A stretch of 64,000 nt of DNA, taken from contig LNES01000006.1 of the NCBI GenBank assembly GCA_001464115.1, forward strand, positions 124,001 through 188,000, read 5' to 3'. The notes beneath the pieces are model-generated. The model was given only the letters and a program-made list of their open reading frames with translations, did not search any database and had not been told where the DNA came from. The DNA comes from Chlamydiae bacterium Ga0074140 (lineage in GTDB: Bacteria; Chlamydiota; Chlamydiia; Chlamydiales; Rhabdochlamydiaceae). A program made the translations under genes and the position numbers. Below, piece after piece: positions 18,434 to 29,267 of this stretch (positions within the stretch are counted from its first letter, which is position 1; the number at the start of each line of letters is the position of its first letter).

Positions 18434-19198
18434 TTAACGAATGCGTAGCTTGTCGCCGGGCTTTAACCGACGAGCTTTCTCCTCATCTAGCTCGTTCAAT
18501 TTCAGGAGCTCTTCGACCTTTAAGCGGTTCTTCACAGCAATAGTCCAGGGATTATCGCCATTTTTCACAGTGTAGTACTGAGCACCGCTCTCTTCTGTCC
18601 TTGCTGGTGAAGCTGCTGTAGAAGTTGCGGAGGCATTTTTTTGCGCTTTCGCGGGAATCTTGAGCACCTGGCCAATTTTTAATCTTGTTGAAGCAAGGTG
18701 ATTCGCCTTCATCAGCTCTTCGACGGTCACTCCATTGTGACGAGCGATTTTTTCTAAGACATCTCCTTTCTTCACAGTTACTTCAGCTGCAGATACCGGA
18801 GCTACAGGAGCAGGGGTAGAGGTGATTGGCGCCGCTGCCTGTGACATGGAATTTTCGGGGAAAGAGATCGCTTTCAGATCATCGGCGAAACTAGGAGCAG
18901 ACATCGGGGCTGTAAGAGGCGCGCTTGTGGGCATCGCTGGATTCGAAGGGGTAGCCGCGACAGGAGATGTAGCTGGAAGTAAGCTCTGGCTGTGCTCCTT
19001 TAAAACTTGGTCGATCTCATCTGTAGGAGAAGCGGCATCGCGAACCATTTTGATCTCTGCCATCGCAGAAGGGAGCGAAGAGCGAGAAGCGAGAACCTCA
19101 TCGCTCGAACTATCGGATTTAAGGGCGCTAACAAAAAAAACTGCCATCAAGCCAGCATTAACTAGGACGGCGACGATGATGAGATCTCTTCGGTTCAT
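18434..19198 (-). CDS. Membrane-anchored protein with two LysM domains (NlpD-like)
   Basis: The 254-residue protein has a membrane helix at about 6-26 and a low-complexity Ala/Pro/Ser linker. LysM domains at about 140-182 and 208-254 bind glycan strands. No peptidase M23 domain follows, so it is a binding protein and not a complete NlpD. Its slot between murD and ftsW matches the gene called nlpD in Chlamydia, from memory. It likely helps place septal wall synthesis. Confidence 0.85.
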   Translation of the reverse strand: MNRRDLIIVAVLVNAGLMAVFFVSALKSDSSSDEVLASRSSLPSAMAEIKMVRDAASPTDEIDQVLKEHSQSLLPATSPVAATPSNPAMPTSAPLTAPMSAPSFADDLKAISFPENSMSQAAAPITSTPAPVAPVSAAEVTVKKGDVLEKIARHNGVTVEELMKANHLASTRLKIGQVLKIPAKAQKNASATSTAASPARTEESGAQYYTVKNGDNPWTIAVKNRLKVEELLKLNELDEEKARRLKPGDKLRIR

Positions 19199-19204
19199 GT
19201 TTTT

Positions 19205-20548
19205 CTACTCCTCTCCTTTTATTGATACAAGACCATAGACACAGCGTTTAAATTCTTCGCCTCGATGGGCGTAATCACGAAACATATCATAACTCGAGCA
19301 GCCAGGAGAGAGTAGCACGCAATCTCCCTTTGACGCTCCCTTGTGGGCAAGACGGACTGCATCTTCCAGAGATCCTACCATTTCGACCAGAAAAGCGCTT
19401 CCTAATTCTCGTGCGATCTTCTCTGCAGCCTGTCCCAACACAATGATCTTTTTCACGCGACCTTTGAAGGCAGGTGTCCAAGCATTATAAGACGCACCTT
19501 TGTCAACTCCACCTGCAATCAAGATCACCGGCCCTTGCATTGTTTTTACGGCTTGCACAGTCGCATCGAGATTGGTTCCCTTGCTATCATCAAAATAAGC
19601 AACCTCATCGATGCTCTGAACAAATTCTATCCTGTGAGGCGGTTTTGAAAAACTTTCGAGCGCCTCCACAAACTGTTCAAACCCGATACCGTACTGTTTC
19701 ACAAGGAGCCATGCAGCCAAAACATTCTCACTCTCATGCTCACCCAAATCTCTATATCGCGACGGCAATATGTATTCAACTCCCCCTCTCTCATAGATCT
19801 TCCTCTTATCCGTCCAGAAGTGAGATCGAGGAGAAAGACCAAACGTGTAGAGGTCTTTAGATGAAAGTAGTTCGCCAAACTCTTCGACAATTTTTTCATA
19901 AACGAAAAGAGGTTTCGAAGGTTTCAGACATTTCTGGAGACGACACTTAGCTTTTGCATACTCCCGCATGCTGGCATATCGGTCGAGATGATCGGGCGTC
20001 ACATTTAGAATCACCCCTGCCTCAAACACCCTGCTCGTCATCGTCTCCAGCTGATAGGAGCTGAGTTCGGCAACGATTGTCTCCTCAATGTCGGGACGGA
20101 GAAAATAGGTCGTGAGGGGCTCTCCAACATTGCCCAGCGCTCGCGCTTTTCTTCCAGAGTTATTCAGAATGTGTTCAACAAGAAGTGTCACCGTCGTTTT
20201 CCCGTTTGTTCCCGTAATCGCAACGGCAGGCTGCTTCATGCTACGAAAAGCCAGTTCCGCTTCGCCGATAATCTCGACACCCTCATCGAGAGCTCCTCGA
20301 TATAGAGGATGAACGGGTGAAATACCAGGAGAAGGGACGAGCAGATCGAAGCTCTTGAGATCGAGAGGGGTATTTTCTCCTAAAGCAATAAGCCCCAATT
20401 TTTTAAGGCGGACTACATCTAGATTTGTAGCGAGAGTTTTTTCATTCTTGTCCACGGCCGTGACGGCATAGCCGCGCGCAAGCAAAAATTCCGCTGCTGC
20501 CCGTCCGCTAACTCCCAACCCTATAATCAGCGCCTTTCGCATATCCAC
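19205..20548 (-). CDS. murD: UDP-N-acetylmuramoylalanine--D-glutamate ligase
   Basis: MurD adds D-glutamate to UDP-MurNAc-L-Ala. The dinucleotide-like GLGVSGRAA motif is at 10-18, the ATP loop TGTNGKTTV at 112-120, and the downstream NVTPDHLDRY and DDSKGTNLDAT motifs identify MurD. 447 residues is standard. Six bases separate it from the LysM gene. Confidence 0.95.
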   Translation of the reverse strand: MDMRKALIIGLGVSGRAAAEFLLARGYAVTAVDKNEKTLATNLDVVRLKKLGLIALGENTPLDLKSFDLLVPSPGISPVHPLYRGALDEGVEIIGEAELAFRSMKQPAVAITGTNGKTTVTLLVEHILNNSGRKARALGNVGEPLTTYFLRPDIEETIVAELSSYQLETMTSRVFEAGVILNVTPDHLDRYASMREYAKAKCRLQKCLKPSKPLFVYEKIVEEFGELLSSKDLYTFGLSPRSHFWTDKRKIYERGGVEYILPSRYRDLGEHESENVLAAWLLVKQYGIGFEQFVEALESFSKPPHRIEFVQSIDEVAYFDDSKGTNLDATVQAVKTMQGPVILIAGGVDKGASYNAWTPAFKGRVKKIIVLGQAAEKIARELGSAFLVEMVGSLEDAVRLAHKGASKGDCVLLSPGCSSYDMFRDYAHRGEEFKRCVYGLVSIKGEE

Positions 20549-20590
20549 TCAGAATGAAGAGTCCTCAAAATCTCCGCAAGCCCGAAGCAG

Positions 20591-20742
20591 GATCGGGCAC
20601 GCACGCGGGCTCGGGCGCAGGCACGAAAGAGAGAAAAATTGTCTTAAAAATCTCAATCATACTCCGAAATATGCACTGTAAGTTCGAGAAGAAAGACAGA
20701 AAAAAATTTTTTCGTGCCCGTGCCCGCGTGCGTGCCCGATCT
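20591..20742. repeat. Palindromic repeat, family B (GATCGGGCACG ends)
   Basis: The left arm starts GATCGGGCACGCACGCGGG (20591) and the right arm ends CCCGCGTGCGTGCCCGATC (20742), followed by CTCTCTTT. The interior is A/T-rich and non-coding. A second copy lies at 58111-58242. It fills the spacer between mraY and murD, so the operon tolerates it. Confidence 0.85.
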
Positions 20743-20754
20743 CTCTTTAAAAAC

Positions 20755-21999
20755 TTATTGGAATTTGAGAGAGATCATGCCGAGAATGGCGAGGAGAAGA
20801 CCCACGATCCAAAAGCGCAACACCACCTTTGTTTCGGGCCATCCCTTGTATTCAAAGTGGTGGTGAATCGGAGCGCAGAGAAAGACCCGTTTACGGTTTC
20901 GAAACTTAAAGCTTGTAACTTGAATAATCACCGAAAGCGCCTCTACGACAAACACTCCCCCGACGAGAGCAAGAAGAAGCTCCCTTCTGAGGAGGATTGC
21001 AGCAAGGCCTATGATCCCACCAAGAGCGAGCGATCCCGTATCCCCCATAAACACCTGTGCAGGGTATCCGTTGTACCAGAGGAATCCTAAACACGCGCCA
21101 GCAAGTGCGCATAGATAGATCGCAATCTCCCCGCTGTTTTCGATGTAGAGAATATTGAGATAGCGCGCCATTTCGATATTATTGGAGAGGAATGCTACCA
21201 CTGCGAGGACAAGTGAGACCATCACAAGACATCCGGCGGCAAGCCCATCTAGTCCATCCGTTAGGTTCACCGCATTCGACGTTCCGACAAGCACAAAAAG
21301 AGTAAAGACGAACCCGAGGATAAGAATACCCCCCGTGAGCTGAAAAATTGGCTCCTTGTAAAAGGGAACGTAGTAACTTCCCATATACTCTTGCGTATTC
21401 AGAGTGTATGTTTTGACCTCTGCCTTCTGCACGATCTGCTCCTTCACAACCGGCGGCGTAAACCATTTGCCGCGATGCAAAGCTTCGCTCGCTGTTGGCC
21501 AGAGAAGGTAAAGCCCGATAATACCGGCAAGAAGCATCTGAAAAAACAGTTTTTTCTTTCCAGAAAGCCCCTTGGAATTTTTGTGTTTCAGCTTGAGGTA
21601 ATCATCATATCCTCCCACAAGCCCAAGCCAGATCGTCGTCACGAAAAGGAGAAGGGTGTAGATGCTGCGAAGATCCATCCAGATGAAGAGAGCCATCAGC
21701 ATAGAGGAGAGGATGAGAATGCCTCCCATCGTCGGTGTATCTTTTTTCTTCTGGTGGAGCTCCGCAAGCATCGGACAATCTTCAACGCGTATCGACTGTC
21801 CCGTCTTGAGTTGATAGAGCTTCCGGATGAACCGCGGCCCAAGAAAAATCGTAAAAATTAGCGTCGTCACCGTCGCGAGCATCATTCGCGTGGAAGAGTA
21901 TGAGAAGACCGCCGGAACTTTTATCCCGTAGGCATGATTTAAAAATTCTATCAGTAGAAGTAGCACAAGAATCCTGGCTGCTAAACAAACAATACGCAA
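20755..21999 (-). CDS. mraY: Phospho-MurNAc-pentapeptide transferase
   Basis: MraY moves phospho-MurNAc-pentapeptide onto undecaprenyl phosphate, forming lipid I. Signature blocks are KKDTPTMGG (86-93), GGYDDYLK (129-136), NAVNLTDGLDGLAAG (242-256), FMGDTGSLALGG and PIHHHFE near the C-terminus. At 414 residues it is longer than most MraY because of about 40 extra residues at roughly 170-210 (charged, WFTPPVVKEQIVQKAEVKTY) in a loop facing the periplasm. Confidence 0.94.
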   Translation of the reverse strand: MRIVCLAARILVLLLLIEFLNHAYGIKVPAVFSYSSTRMMLATVTTLIFTIFLGPRFIRKLYQLKTGQSIRVEDCPMLAELHQKKKDTPTMGGILILSSMLMALFIWMDLRSIYTLLLFVTTIWLGLVGGYDDYLKLKHKNSKGLSGKKKLFFQMLLAGIIGLYLLWPTASEALHRGKWFTPPVVKEQIVQKAEVKTYTLNTQEYMGSYYVPFYKEPIFQLTGGILILGFVFTLFVLVGTSNAVNLTDGLDGLAAGCLVMVSLVLAVVAFLSNNIEMARYLNILYIENSGEIAIYLCALAGACLGFLWYNGYPAQVFMGDTGSLALGGIIGLAAILLRRELLLALVGGVFVVEALSVIIQVTSFKFRNRKRVFLCAPIHHHFEYKGWPETKVVLRFWIVGLLLAILGMISLKFQ

Positions 22000-22011
22000 A
22001 AGCGCATTATT

Positions 22012-23364
22012 CTACAAACCTTCGAGGATCTGCCAGAGCTTTGCGGTGTTTCTGCCCTTGATGAGAACGACATCTTGGGGCTGCGCAAGTTGGAAAAGAC
22101 GCGCGCGCATCGATTGAACATCGGGAAAATATTCAACAGGAAGACCTACCTTCGTGAAAATCTCAACCATGGGGAGACACTCTTCCGTACAGCAGAGAAG
22201 ATGGTCGAAGAGTTTCGAGGCCTCTTCGCCGATCTCGCGATGATACTTTTCAGATTCTGCTCCGAGATCTGCCATCGCGCCCAAGACTGCAATCCTTCGT
22301 CCCTTCTCTACTCGATTCGGAAGATTCGCAAAGGCTGCTCGCATCGAAACGGGATTGGCATTGTACGCGTCATTGATGAAAACGACCCCAGCTCGTTCGA
22401 CTCTTTCGAAGCGCGATTTGAAAGGGGTAAGAGTTTGCGCCGCCGCAAAAATCTCCTCCCACTCCATTCCTAAGAGGCGCGCGGCAGCAGCGCTCGCAAT
22501 AAAATCTTCGCAAAGGTGTGTGGCTTGAAATGGCAGAGAGAAGGGGGCCGTGCGTTTCCCCTCTGCCTCAATTACAAACTTCTCTCCCTGATTCCGCAAC
22601 ACGAAATCCGCTGGTTCGGAAGAGAGTTTTTCATAGACAAAAGTGAGCTTCTTGCACGCTCCCGTATCGTTCAAAACTTTAAACTGCGCATTTGTAGCAT
22701 TGTAGAGACCAAACTGGGTTTTTGGGTGAGAGAAGATCTCTGCCTTTGCTTTGGCAATCCCCTCCACCCCGTCTGTAAAGCCGCCGACGTGCGCTGCACC
22801 GACCCGCGTAATCAGCGATAGCTGGGGTGTTGCCATTTCAACCAATTTTGCAATCTCACCCGGGCCGGTCATTCCCATCTCGATGACAAAAAGTTCGATG
22901 TTGGCTTTCGCATTCAAAATACAGAGCGGGGTTGTCACCTGAGAATTGAAATTTCCGGGCGTCTTCATCAAACAAAATTTTTCTTGAAGCAGATGCGCAA
23001 GAAATTCCTTCGTCGTCGTCTTACCGACCGAGCCCGTTACAGCTATAATGGGGGCTCTTCTCTCCTCCGCCTCTCTCTTTGCAAGCATCTGAAGAGCCTT
23101 TGCGACATCATCGACGCGAAAAAGTGGAAGCCCAAAATCCTCTCCGTGATAAGTCCTGTCAACGACCGCCCCTACGGCCCCTTTGAACGCCACCTCTTTC
23201 AAAAAAGTGTGACCATCAACCTGTTTTCCCTTTAAAGCGAAAAAGAGCTGCCCGCTTCTCACTTTGCGGCTATCGATCTCCATTCCGCATACAACTCCCT
23301 CTCCTGGAGCCGTGAGTCCCAATGTTCTCGCTATCCACGCAAATGTATGTTCTTTCATCATCAA
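22012..23364 (-). CDS. murF: UDP-MurNAc-tripeptide--D-alanyl-D-alanine ligase
   Basis: MurF attaches D-Ala-D-Ala and completes the soluble precursor. The ATP loop VTGSVGKTTTKE is at 109-120, followed by GNFNSQ, ELFVIEMGMTGPGEI and NDAYNANPVSM. At 450 residues it is full length. It is the first gene of the division/cell-wall operon that runs on to ftsQ; mraY starts 12 bp after its stop. Confidence 0.95.
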   Translation of the reverse strand: MMMKEHTFAWIARTLGLTAPGEGVVCGMEIDSRKVRSGQLFFALKGKQVDGHTFLKEVAFKGAVGAVVDRTYHGEDFGLPLFRVDDVAKALQMLAKREAEERRAPIIAVTGSVGKTTTKEFLAHLLQEKFCLMKTPGNFNSQVTTPLCILNAKANIELFVIEMGMTGPGEIAKLVEMATPQLSLITRVGAAHVGGFTDGVEGIAKAKAEIFSHPKTQFGLYNATNAQFKVLNDTGACKKLTFVYEKLSSEPADFVLRNQGEKFVIEAEGKRTAPFSLPFQATHLCEDFIASAAAARLLGMEWEEIFAAAQTLTPFKSRFERVERAGVVFINDAYNANPVSMRAAFANLPNRVEKGRRIAVLGAMADLGAESEKYHREIGEEASKLFDHLLCCTEECLPMVEIFTKVGLPVEYFPDVQSMRARLFQLAQPQDVVLIKGRNTAKLWQILEGL

Positions 23365-23458
23365 CCCACATTAACAAAACCGGAAATTTCCGCGTTCAGA
23401 GAAACGTTCACAACAAATTGTTGTCATGAAACAACAGTTTGCTGTGATCCTATTAGTA

Positions 23459-23487
23459 TTGACCGCATTGGAAAAATTCCGCATAAT
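23459..23487 (+). promoter_or_regulatory. Promoter for tRNA-Cys (and possibly rsmI)
   Basis: TTGACC at 23459-23464 and CATAAT at 23482-23487 with a 17-base spacer. The tRNA begins 12 bases after the -10 box, as expected for a tRNA promoter. Confidence 0.7.
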
Positions 23488-23498
23488 TCCCTACTTCC

Positions 23499-23570
23499 GG
23501 TGGCATAGCCAAGTGGTAAGGCAGAAGCCTGCAAAGCTTCCATTCCCCAGTTCAAATCTGGGTGCCACCT
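23499..23570 (+). tRNA. tRNA-Cys (anticodon GCA)
   Basis: The 72-base gene folds as a cloverleaf: acceptor GGTGGCA/TGCCACC with discriminator T, anticodon loop CTGCAAA, and TTCAAATC in the T loop. CCA is not encoded. rsmI starts only 6 bases after it, so rsmI is probably on the same transcript. Confidence 0.95.
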
Positions 23571-23576
23571 TATTTT

Positions 23577-24248
23577 ATGTTGTATCTCGTTGCGACTCCG
23601 ATCGGTAATCTTGCAGACATCACACTTCGTGCACTCGAAGTTTTACGGACGTGCGACTACATCTTATGCGAAGATACGCGTCACAGCTTGAAGCTTCTCA
23701 GACACTACGAGATTCAGAAACCTCTGAAGAGCTATCACAAATTTAATGAGAAAAGACGGTGTGATGAGATCATTGCCGATCTCAAAGCGGGAGTCAAGGT
23801 TGCTCTCATCACAGATGCCGGTACGCCTCTTATCTCTGACCCTGGAGAGATCCTCGTTCAGCGTTGCGTGGAAGAGCAGGTTCCCATTACAACCATTCCG
23901 GGCCCATGCGCTGCAATTGCAGCCTTGACCCTCTCAGGTTTTTCAGCTGTCCAATTTCAGCTCGTGAGCTTCCTTCCAAAAAAGAGTGGCGGCCTTACAA
24001 AAGCACTGACAGCCCTTCTTGCCTACGAAGGAACAAGTATCTGTTATGAAAGCCCTTACCGCCTGGTTAAAACCTTAAAAGCTCTCTGTACCCTCTCTCC
24101 CAGCCGGAAAGTAGCCGTCGTGCGAGAGCTGACAAAGATCCACGAAGAGTGCAGGCGCGGAACCGCACAGGACCTCTGCAATCACTATTCTAAAATCTCT
24201 GTGAAAGGAGAGATCGTTCTTCTCATCTCATGTGAAGAAAATTCTTAA
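23577..24248 (+). CDS. rsmI: 16S rRNA (cytidine-2'-O) methyltransferase RsmI
   Basis: RsmI methylates C1402 in the 16S decoding centre using SAM. Start at ATG 23577 gives MLYLVATPIGNLADITLRALE, the family N-terminus; the open frame continues back into the tRNA from a GTG, which is rejected. TDAGTPLISDPG (about residues 77-88) and TIPGPCAAIAAL are tetrapyrrole-methylase-fold motifs. 223 residues is slightly short because the C-terminal extension found in some members is missing. Confidence 0.93.
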   Translation: MLYLVATPIGNLADITLRALEVLRTCDYILCEDTRHSLKLLRHYEIQKPLKSYHKFNEKRRCDEIIADLKAGVKVALITDAGTPLISDPGEILVQRCVEEQVPITTIPGPCAAIAALTLSGFSAVQFQLVSFLPKKSGGLTKALTALLAYEGTSICYESPYRLVKTLKALCTLSPSRKVAVVRELTKIHEECRRGTAQDLCNHYSKISVKGEIVLLISCEENS

Positions 24249-24252
24249 CAGA

Positions 24253-24281
24253 TTGCAAAGTTTCTCATTTTTTCCTATAGT
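24253..24281 (+). promoter_or_regulatory. Promoter for the groEL paralogue
   Basis: TTGCAA at 24253-24258 and TATAGT at 24276-24281 with a 17-base spacer. No CIRCE inverted repeat (TTAGCACTC-N9-GAGTGCTAA) is present nearby, so HrcA control is not indicated. AGGAGA precedes the ATG at 24324. Confidence 0.65.
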
Positions 24282-24308
24282 CGCAGCAAGAAAATATGTA
24301 CGTGTTAA

Positions 24309-25925
<1,617 letters not shown>

Positions 25926-25937
25926 GAAAAAAAGAAG

Positions 25938-25966
25938 CGCTGCTCGACTCGAGCAGCGCATTTTTG
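25938..25966 (+). terminator. Rho-independent terminator after groEL
   Basis: The stem GCGCTGCTCG / CGAGCAGCGC with loop ACT is followed by ATTTTTG. Confidence 0.92.
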
Positions 25967-26023
25967 TCTGTTCATTAAAAAAACTTGAACCTAACACACC
26001 TCATGCTTAGCATGCATGGCGTG

Positions 26024-26833
26024 ATGAAAATGTCCGACACCAATTTCAGTGAGTATATCATTTTCGCAGATGAAAGTGGCGATCATGGGATGTCCTCTAT
26101 CAATCCAGAAAATCCTGTTTTCGTCCTTGTTTTTTGCATCTTCAAAAAGGCTGATTATTGTTCCATCGTCAAACAGGCGATTACAAAACTTAAGCTCGAC
26201 TTCTGGGGACATGATCTTGCAATTCTTCATAGTCATGAAATCCGCAGGTCGAAGGATGAGTTTACCTTTCTCTTTAATGAGGAAAAGAGAAGAATTTTTC
26301 TGAATGCCTTACATCAAACAATGCAAAACATCCCTTTTTCTATCGTGGCCGCTGCTATAGATAAACGCGGTCTTAAAAACAAAGAAAGTAACCCTGACAA
26401 TCCTTATTTGCTTGCTTTGGAATTTTGTCTGGACTACGCCTATTGTTTTTTAGAAAAAGAAAAACAATTAAAGCATATCACTCATATTGTTGTCGAAAGT
26501 CGAGGTAAAGCTGAAGATCTGGATTTAGAAACTACCTTCAGAAAAACCTCCGATCGGGCCCGTTTGATGGGTGAGCAGTATCCTTTGGACATCAAGTTCG
26601 CGAGCAAAAAAACAAATAGCAGCGGCCTTCAAATAGCAGATTTAGTTGCCCACCCCATTGCAAAGCATGTAATAAAAGCAAAACCGAGCAGGGCCTTTGA
26701 AGTGGTTCAGAGAAAGTTGTGGGGTTACCCGAACTATGGAGGAATTGGATTGAAACTCTATCCTCCAGAAAGCGAAATGCCCCAGCAATTGCTGAGGCAA
26801 GACGCCGATCGAGAACTCCCGATCCACTTATGA
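26024..26833 (+). CDS. DUF3800 domain protein
   Basis: The frame opens at 25985, but ATG at 26024 or 26030 places the start just before the domain. The N-terminal YIIFADESGDHGM is the DUF3800 hallmark (acidic residues of an RNase H-like fold), and SSGLQIADLVAHPIAKHV near the end is its second conserved block. DUF3800 proteins are common beside phage-defence and mobile genes, with unclear biochemistry. 270 residues is full length. The next gene is a truncated RecG-C-like protein 47 bp on. Confidence 0.85.
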   Translation: MKMSDTNFSEYIIFADESGDHGMSSINPENPVFVLVFCIFKKADYCSIVKQAITKLKLDFWGHDLAILHSHEIRRSKDEFTFLFNEEKRRIFLNALHQTMQNIPFSIVAAAIDKRGLKNKESNPDNPYLLALEFCLDYAYCFLEKEKQLKHITHIVVESRGKAEDLDLETTFRKTSDRARLMGEQYPLDIKFASKKTNSSGLQIADLVAHPIAKHVIKAKPSRAFEVVQRKLWGYPNYGGIGLKLYPPESEMPQQLLRQDADRELPIHL

Positions 26834-26880
26834 AGCATATCTTATGCTAACCTCATAAAGAAATCAACACCCATCATTTC

Positions 26881-27417
26881 ATGACTTCAGGAAAACCAAA
26901 GAAGATTACTTCTAGACGAAACATAGAGATTATTGTGAATTCTTGTTATCTCGACGAGGAGATATTCAGAGGTTCGCTTCCCGATATTTTTCAAAAAGCA
27001 CTCTCTTACATTATGGGCCATTTACTCAAGCTACAGGGAAACAAGAGCGTAAATAGTATTGGAGACCCTGAAGTGCCTCGGCTGGTATTCGAGGAGCTGC
27101 TTGTAAATGCGCTGATTCACAGAAACTATTTCATCGGTGCCCCCACGAGAGTCTTCGTATTCGATGACCGAATTGAAATCATCAATCCAGGCAATTTTCC
27201 CGATCATCTTACGCTTGAAAAAATCTGTGCTAAGAATTCGATTCCTCGCAATCCGGCTCTGACCCCAATCGTGAAAGCGCTCTTACCTAATCGTGGTTCG
27301 GGAAGAGGTATAAAACGCGCACTAAAGGCATGGTCTCAGATCAAGTTCATCGACGACCGCAAGGCACGTCTCTTTACCGCTGTTATCCAGAGGCCGGATT
27401 TGACCTTACTCCGATAA
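26881..27417 (+). pseudogene. Truncated AlbA_2/RecG-C-like regulator, C-terminal part only
   Basis: The 178-residue product matches the C-terminal half of proteins annotated as putative RecG-like transcriptional regulators: VFEELLVNALIHRNYF, VFVFDDRIEIINPGNFP, SIPRNPALTPIV and a glycine turn GSGRGIKRA where the family normally has E-x-G-x-GI. The usual N-terminal AlbA_2 domain is absent and there is no room for it, since DUF3800 ends 47 bp upstream. It may be a remnant or an independently expressed GHKL-like domain. Confidence 0.65.
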
Positions 27418-27489
27418 AGCTTTTATCGAAAAGTTCATCTCCTATAGATTGTTTCGCGATCTGAACCGCACCTCGTCGCAATCCAGTCA

Positions 27490-29193
27490 TCACTTCTTTA
27501 AGCTCTCTCTGGCACCCTTGAGCGCCGCATCGATATGGGGAAAGATATTTTCTTTGCCGATGAGTTTTACTAAGCCAAACCTTTTCAAACTCTCACCTGG
27601 TTCCTTTTGTACACCTGAGAGCAGAAGTTGCGTCCCCTCTTTTTTACATTTGAGGTAGAACTCTTTAAGAGCATGCATGCCTGACGCGTCGACGACGGGA
27701 ACTTTTCGCATGCGCAGGATGAAAATCTTTGGTGGCAGCTCCAGGTTATGAAGCACATCTTTCAAACTATCTGCGACACCGAAGAAGAAGGGGCCGTTGA
27801 TCTCGTAAACTTCCACTCCTTGTGGAAGATCCTTTTTTGAAATGGCATCTGGGTCGTGGTTCTCGGACAACTCTCCGTTTTCTTCGGGAAGAAGCGTCGC
27901 AAGAGGCACTGTTTTTGAAATATCGCTCATCCGTTTCATGAAAAGAAATGCAGCTAGAACCATACCCACCTCTACAGCCACCGTCAGGTCGACAAAAATG
28001 GTGAGAAGGAAGGTGACGAGAAGCACCGCCACATCACCTCGTGGAGCCTTGAGCAAATGAAGAAAATGTTCCGCTTCACTCATGTTCCAGGCGATCATGA
28101 CAAGAACTGCAGAGAGCGCAGGAAGAGGGATTAAGCTGACGATGGGTGCAAAAGCAAAGATGACAAATAACAGCGTGATCGCATGAACTATGCCCGCAAC
28201 GGGCGTTTTCGCTCCGCATTTGATATTCGTTGCAGTGCGCGCGATCGCCCCGGTGGCGGGGATGCCTCCGAAAGCGACAGAGCCAAGGTTGGCGAATCCC
28301 TGAGCGACAAGCTCGCCGTTGGACTTATGTCTTCCACCAGTCATCCCATCTGCAACTACAGCGGAAAGGAGGGACTCGATCCCCGCAAGAAGCGCAATCA
28401 CCAGTGCATCGGGGATGAGTGTGTGAAGGTTGGAAAAATTAAACTTAAGAAAGGAGAAGGAGGGCGCTGGGAGCACACGTGGAAGATCTCCAAATCGGTT
28501 ATAAATAGTCTCCACATTCACGCTGAAAAGCGTGCATATGATCGTCGAAACGGCGATAGCAAGAACGCCCCAAGGAGCAACAGGAAAAAATCGGCGCACG
28601 AGCAGAATAAAGCCGAGAGTTCCTCCTGCCACCATCAATGTTGCAGGATCAAAGGTGTGAAACGCCTGAAAGTAGGCCCCCCATTTTTCAATAAACCCTG
28701 CAGGTGGAGTACCCATCTGCAAACCTAGGAAGTCCTTTATTTGTGATGAAAAAATGACGACCGCGATCCCGCTTGTAAAGCCCGTAATCAATGGGTAAGG
28801 AATGTATTTGATCAGGCTCCCAAGTCGACAAAGGCCCATGATAATCAGAATGGCTCCTGCAAGTAGAGTTGCAATCACAAGCCCCTCGTATCCCTGGCGA
28901 AGAAGAATGTCATAAACAATCACCACAAAGGCGCCCGTCGGCCCCCCAATCTGGACACGACTTCCTCCAAGGAAAGAGATCAGAAATCCCGCAACGATGG
29001 CAGTGTAGAGCCCCTGCGCTGGCGTGACACCCGATGCAATTGCGAAGGCCATCGCGAGGGGAAGAGCGACGATCCCTACGGTCACTCCTGCGGTTAGATC
29101 TTTTTTAAAAATAGAAAAGGTGTAGCGTTCCTTGACGAGGCAAACCCAGAGTTTGGGGACAAACTCTTTCCAGGACCATGCAGTTTTGTTCAT
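27490..29193 (-). CDS. SulP-family anion transporter with STAS domain
   Basis: The 567-residue protein has about 12-14 membrane helices (about 30-430) with the SulP opening DLTAGVTVGIVALPLAMAFAIASG and GGSRVQIGGPTGAFVV. A cytosolic STAS domain fills about 455-560 (PFFFGVADSLKDVL, VVDASGMHALKEF). Members import sulfate, bicarbonate or dicarboxylates; the substrate here cannot be told. It is monocistronic. Confidence 0.9.
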   Translation of the reverse strand: MNKTAWSWKEFVPKLWVCLVKERYTFSIFKKDLTAGVTVGIVALPLAMAFAIASGVTPAQGLYTAIVAGFLISFLGGSRVQIGGPTGAFVVIVYDILLRQGYEGLVIATLLAGAILIIMGLCRLGSLIKYIPYPLITGFTSGIAVVIFSSQIKDFLGLQMGTPPAGFIEKWGAYFQAFHTFDPATLMVAGGTLGFILLVRRFFPVAPWGVLAIAVSTIICTLFSVNVETIYNRFGDLPRVLPAPSFSFLKFNFSNLHTLIPDALVIALLAGIESLLSAVVADGMTGGRHKSNGELVAQGFANLGSVAFGGIPATGAIARTATNIKCGAKTPVAGIVHAITLLFVIFAFAPIVSLIPLPALSAVLVMIAWNMSEAEHFLHLLKAPRGDVAVLLVTFLLTIFVDLTVAVEVGMVLAAFLFMKRMSDISKTVPLATLLPEENGELSENHDPDAISKKDLPQGVEVYEINGPFFFGVADSLKDVLHNLELPPKIFILRMRKVPVVDASGMHALKEFYLKCKKEGTQLLLSGVQKEPGESLKRFGLVKLIGKENIFPHIDAALKGARESLKK

Positions 29194-29267
29194 TGCATAA
29201 AAATTCTTTAGAAACTAAGGTCAAATTTATTACTAAGCTTACCAATAAATTACTCCAATGAGGATTT

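Noticed and set aside
23562..23576. GTG start of rsmI inside the tRNA-Cys gene
   Set aside because: It would translate the tRNA 3' end; ATG 23577 gives the normal family N-terminus.
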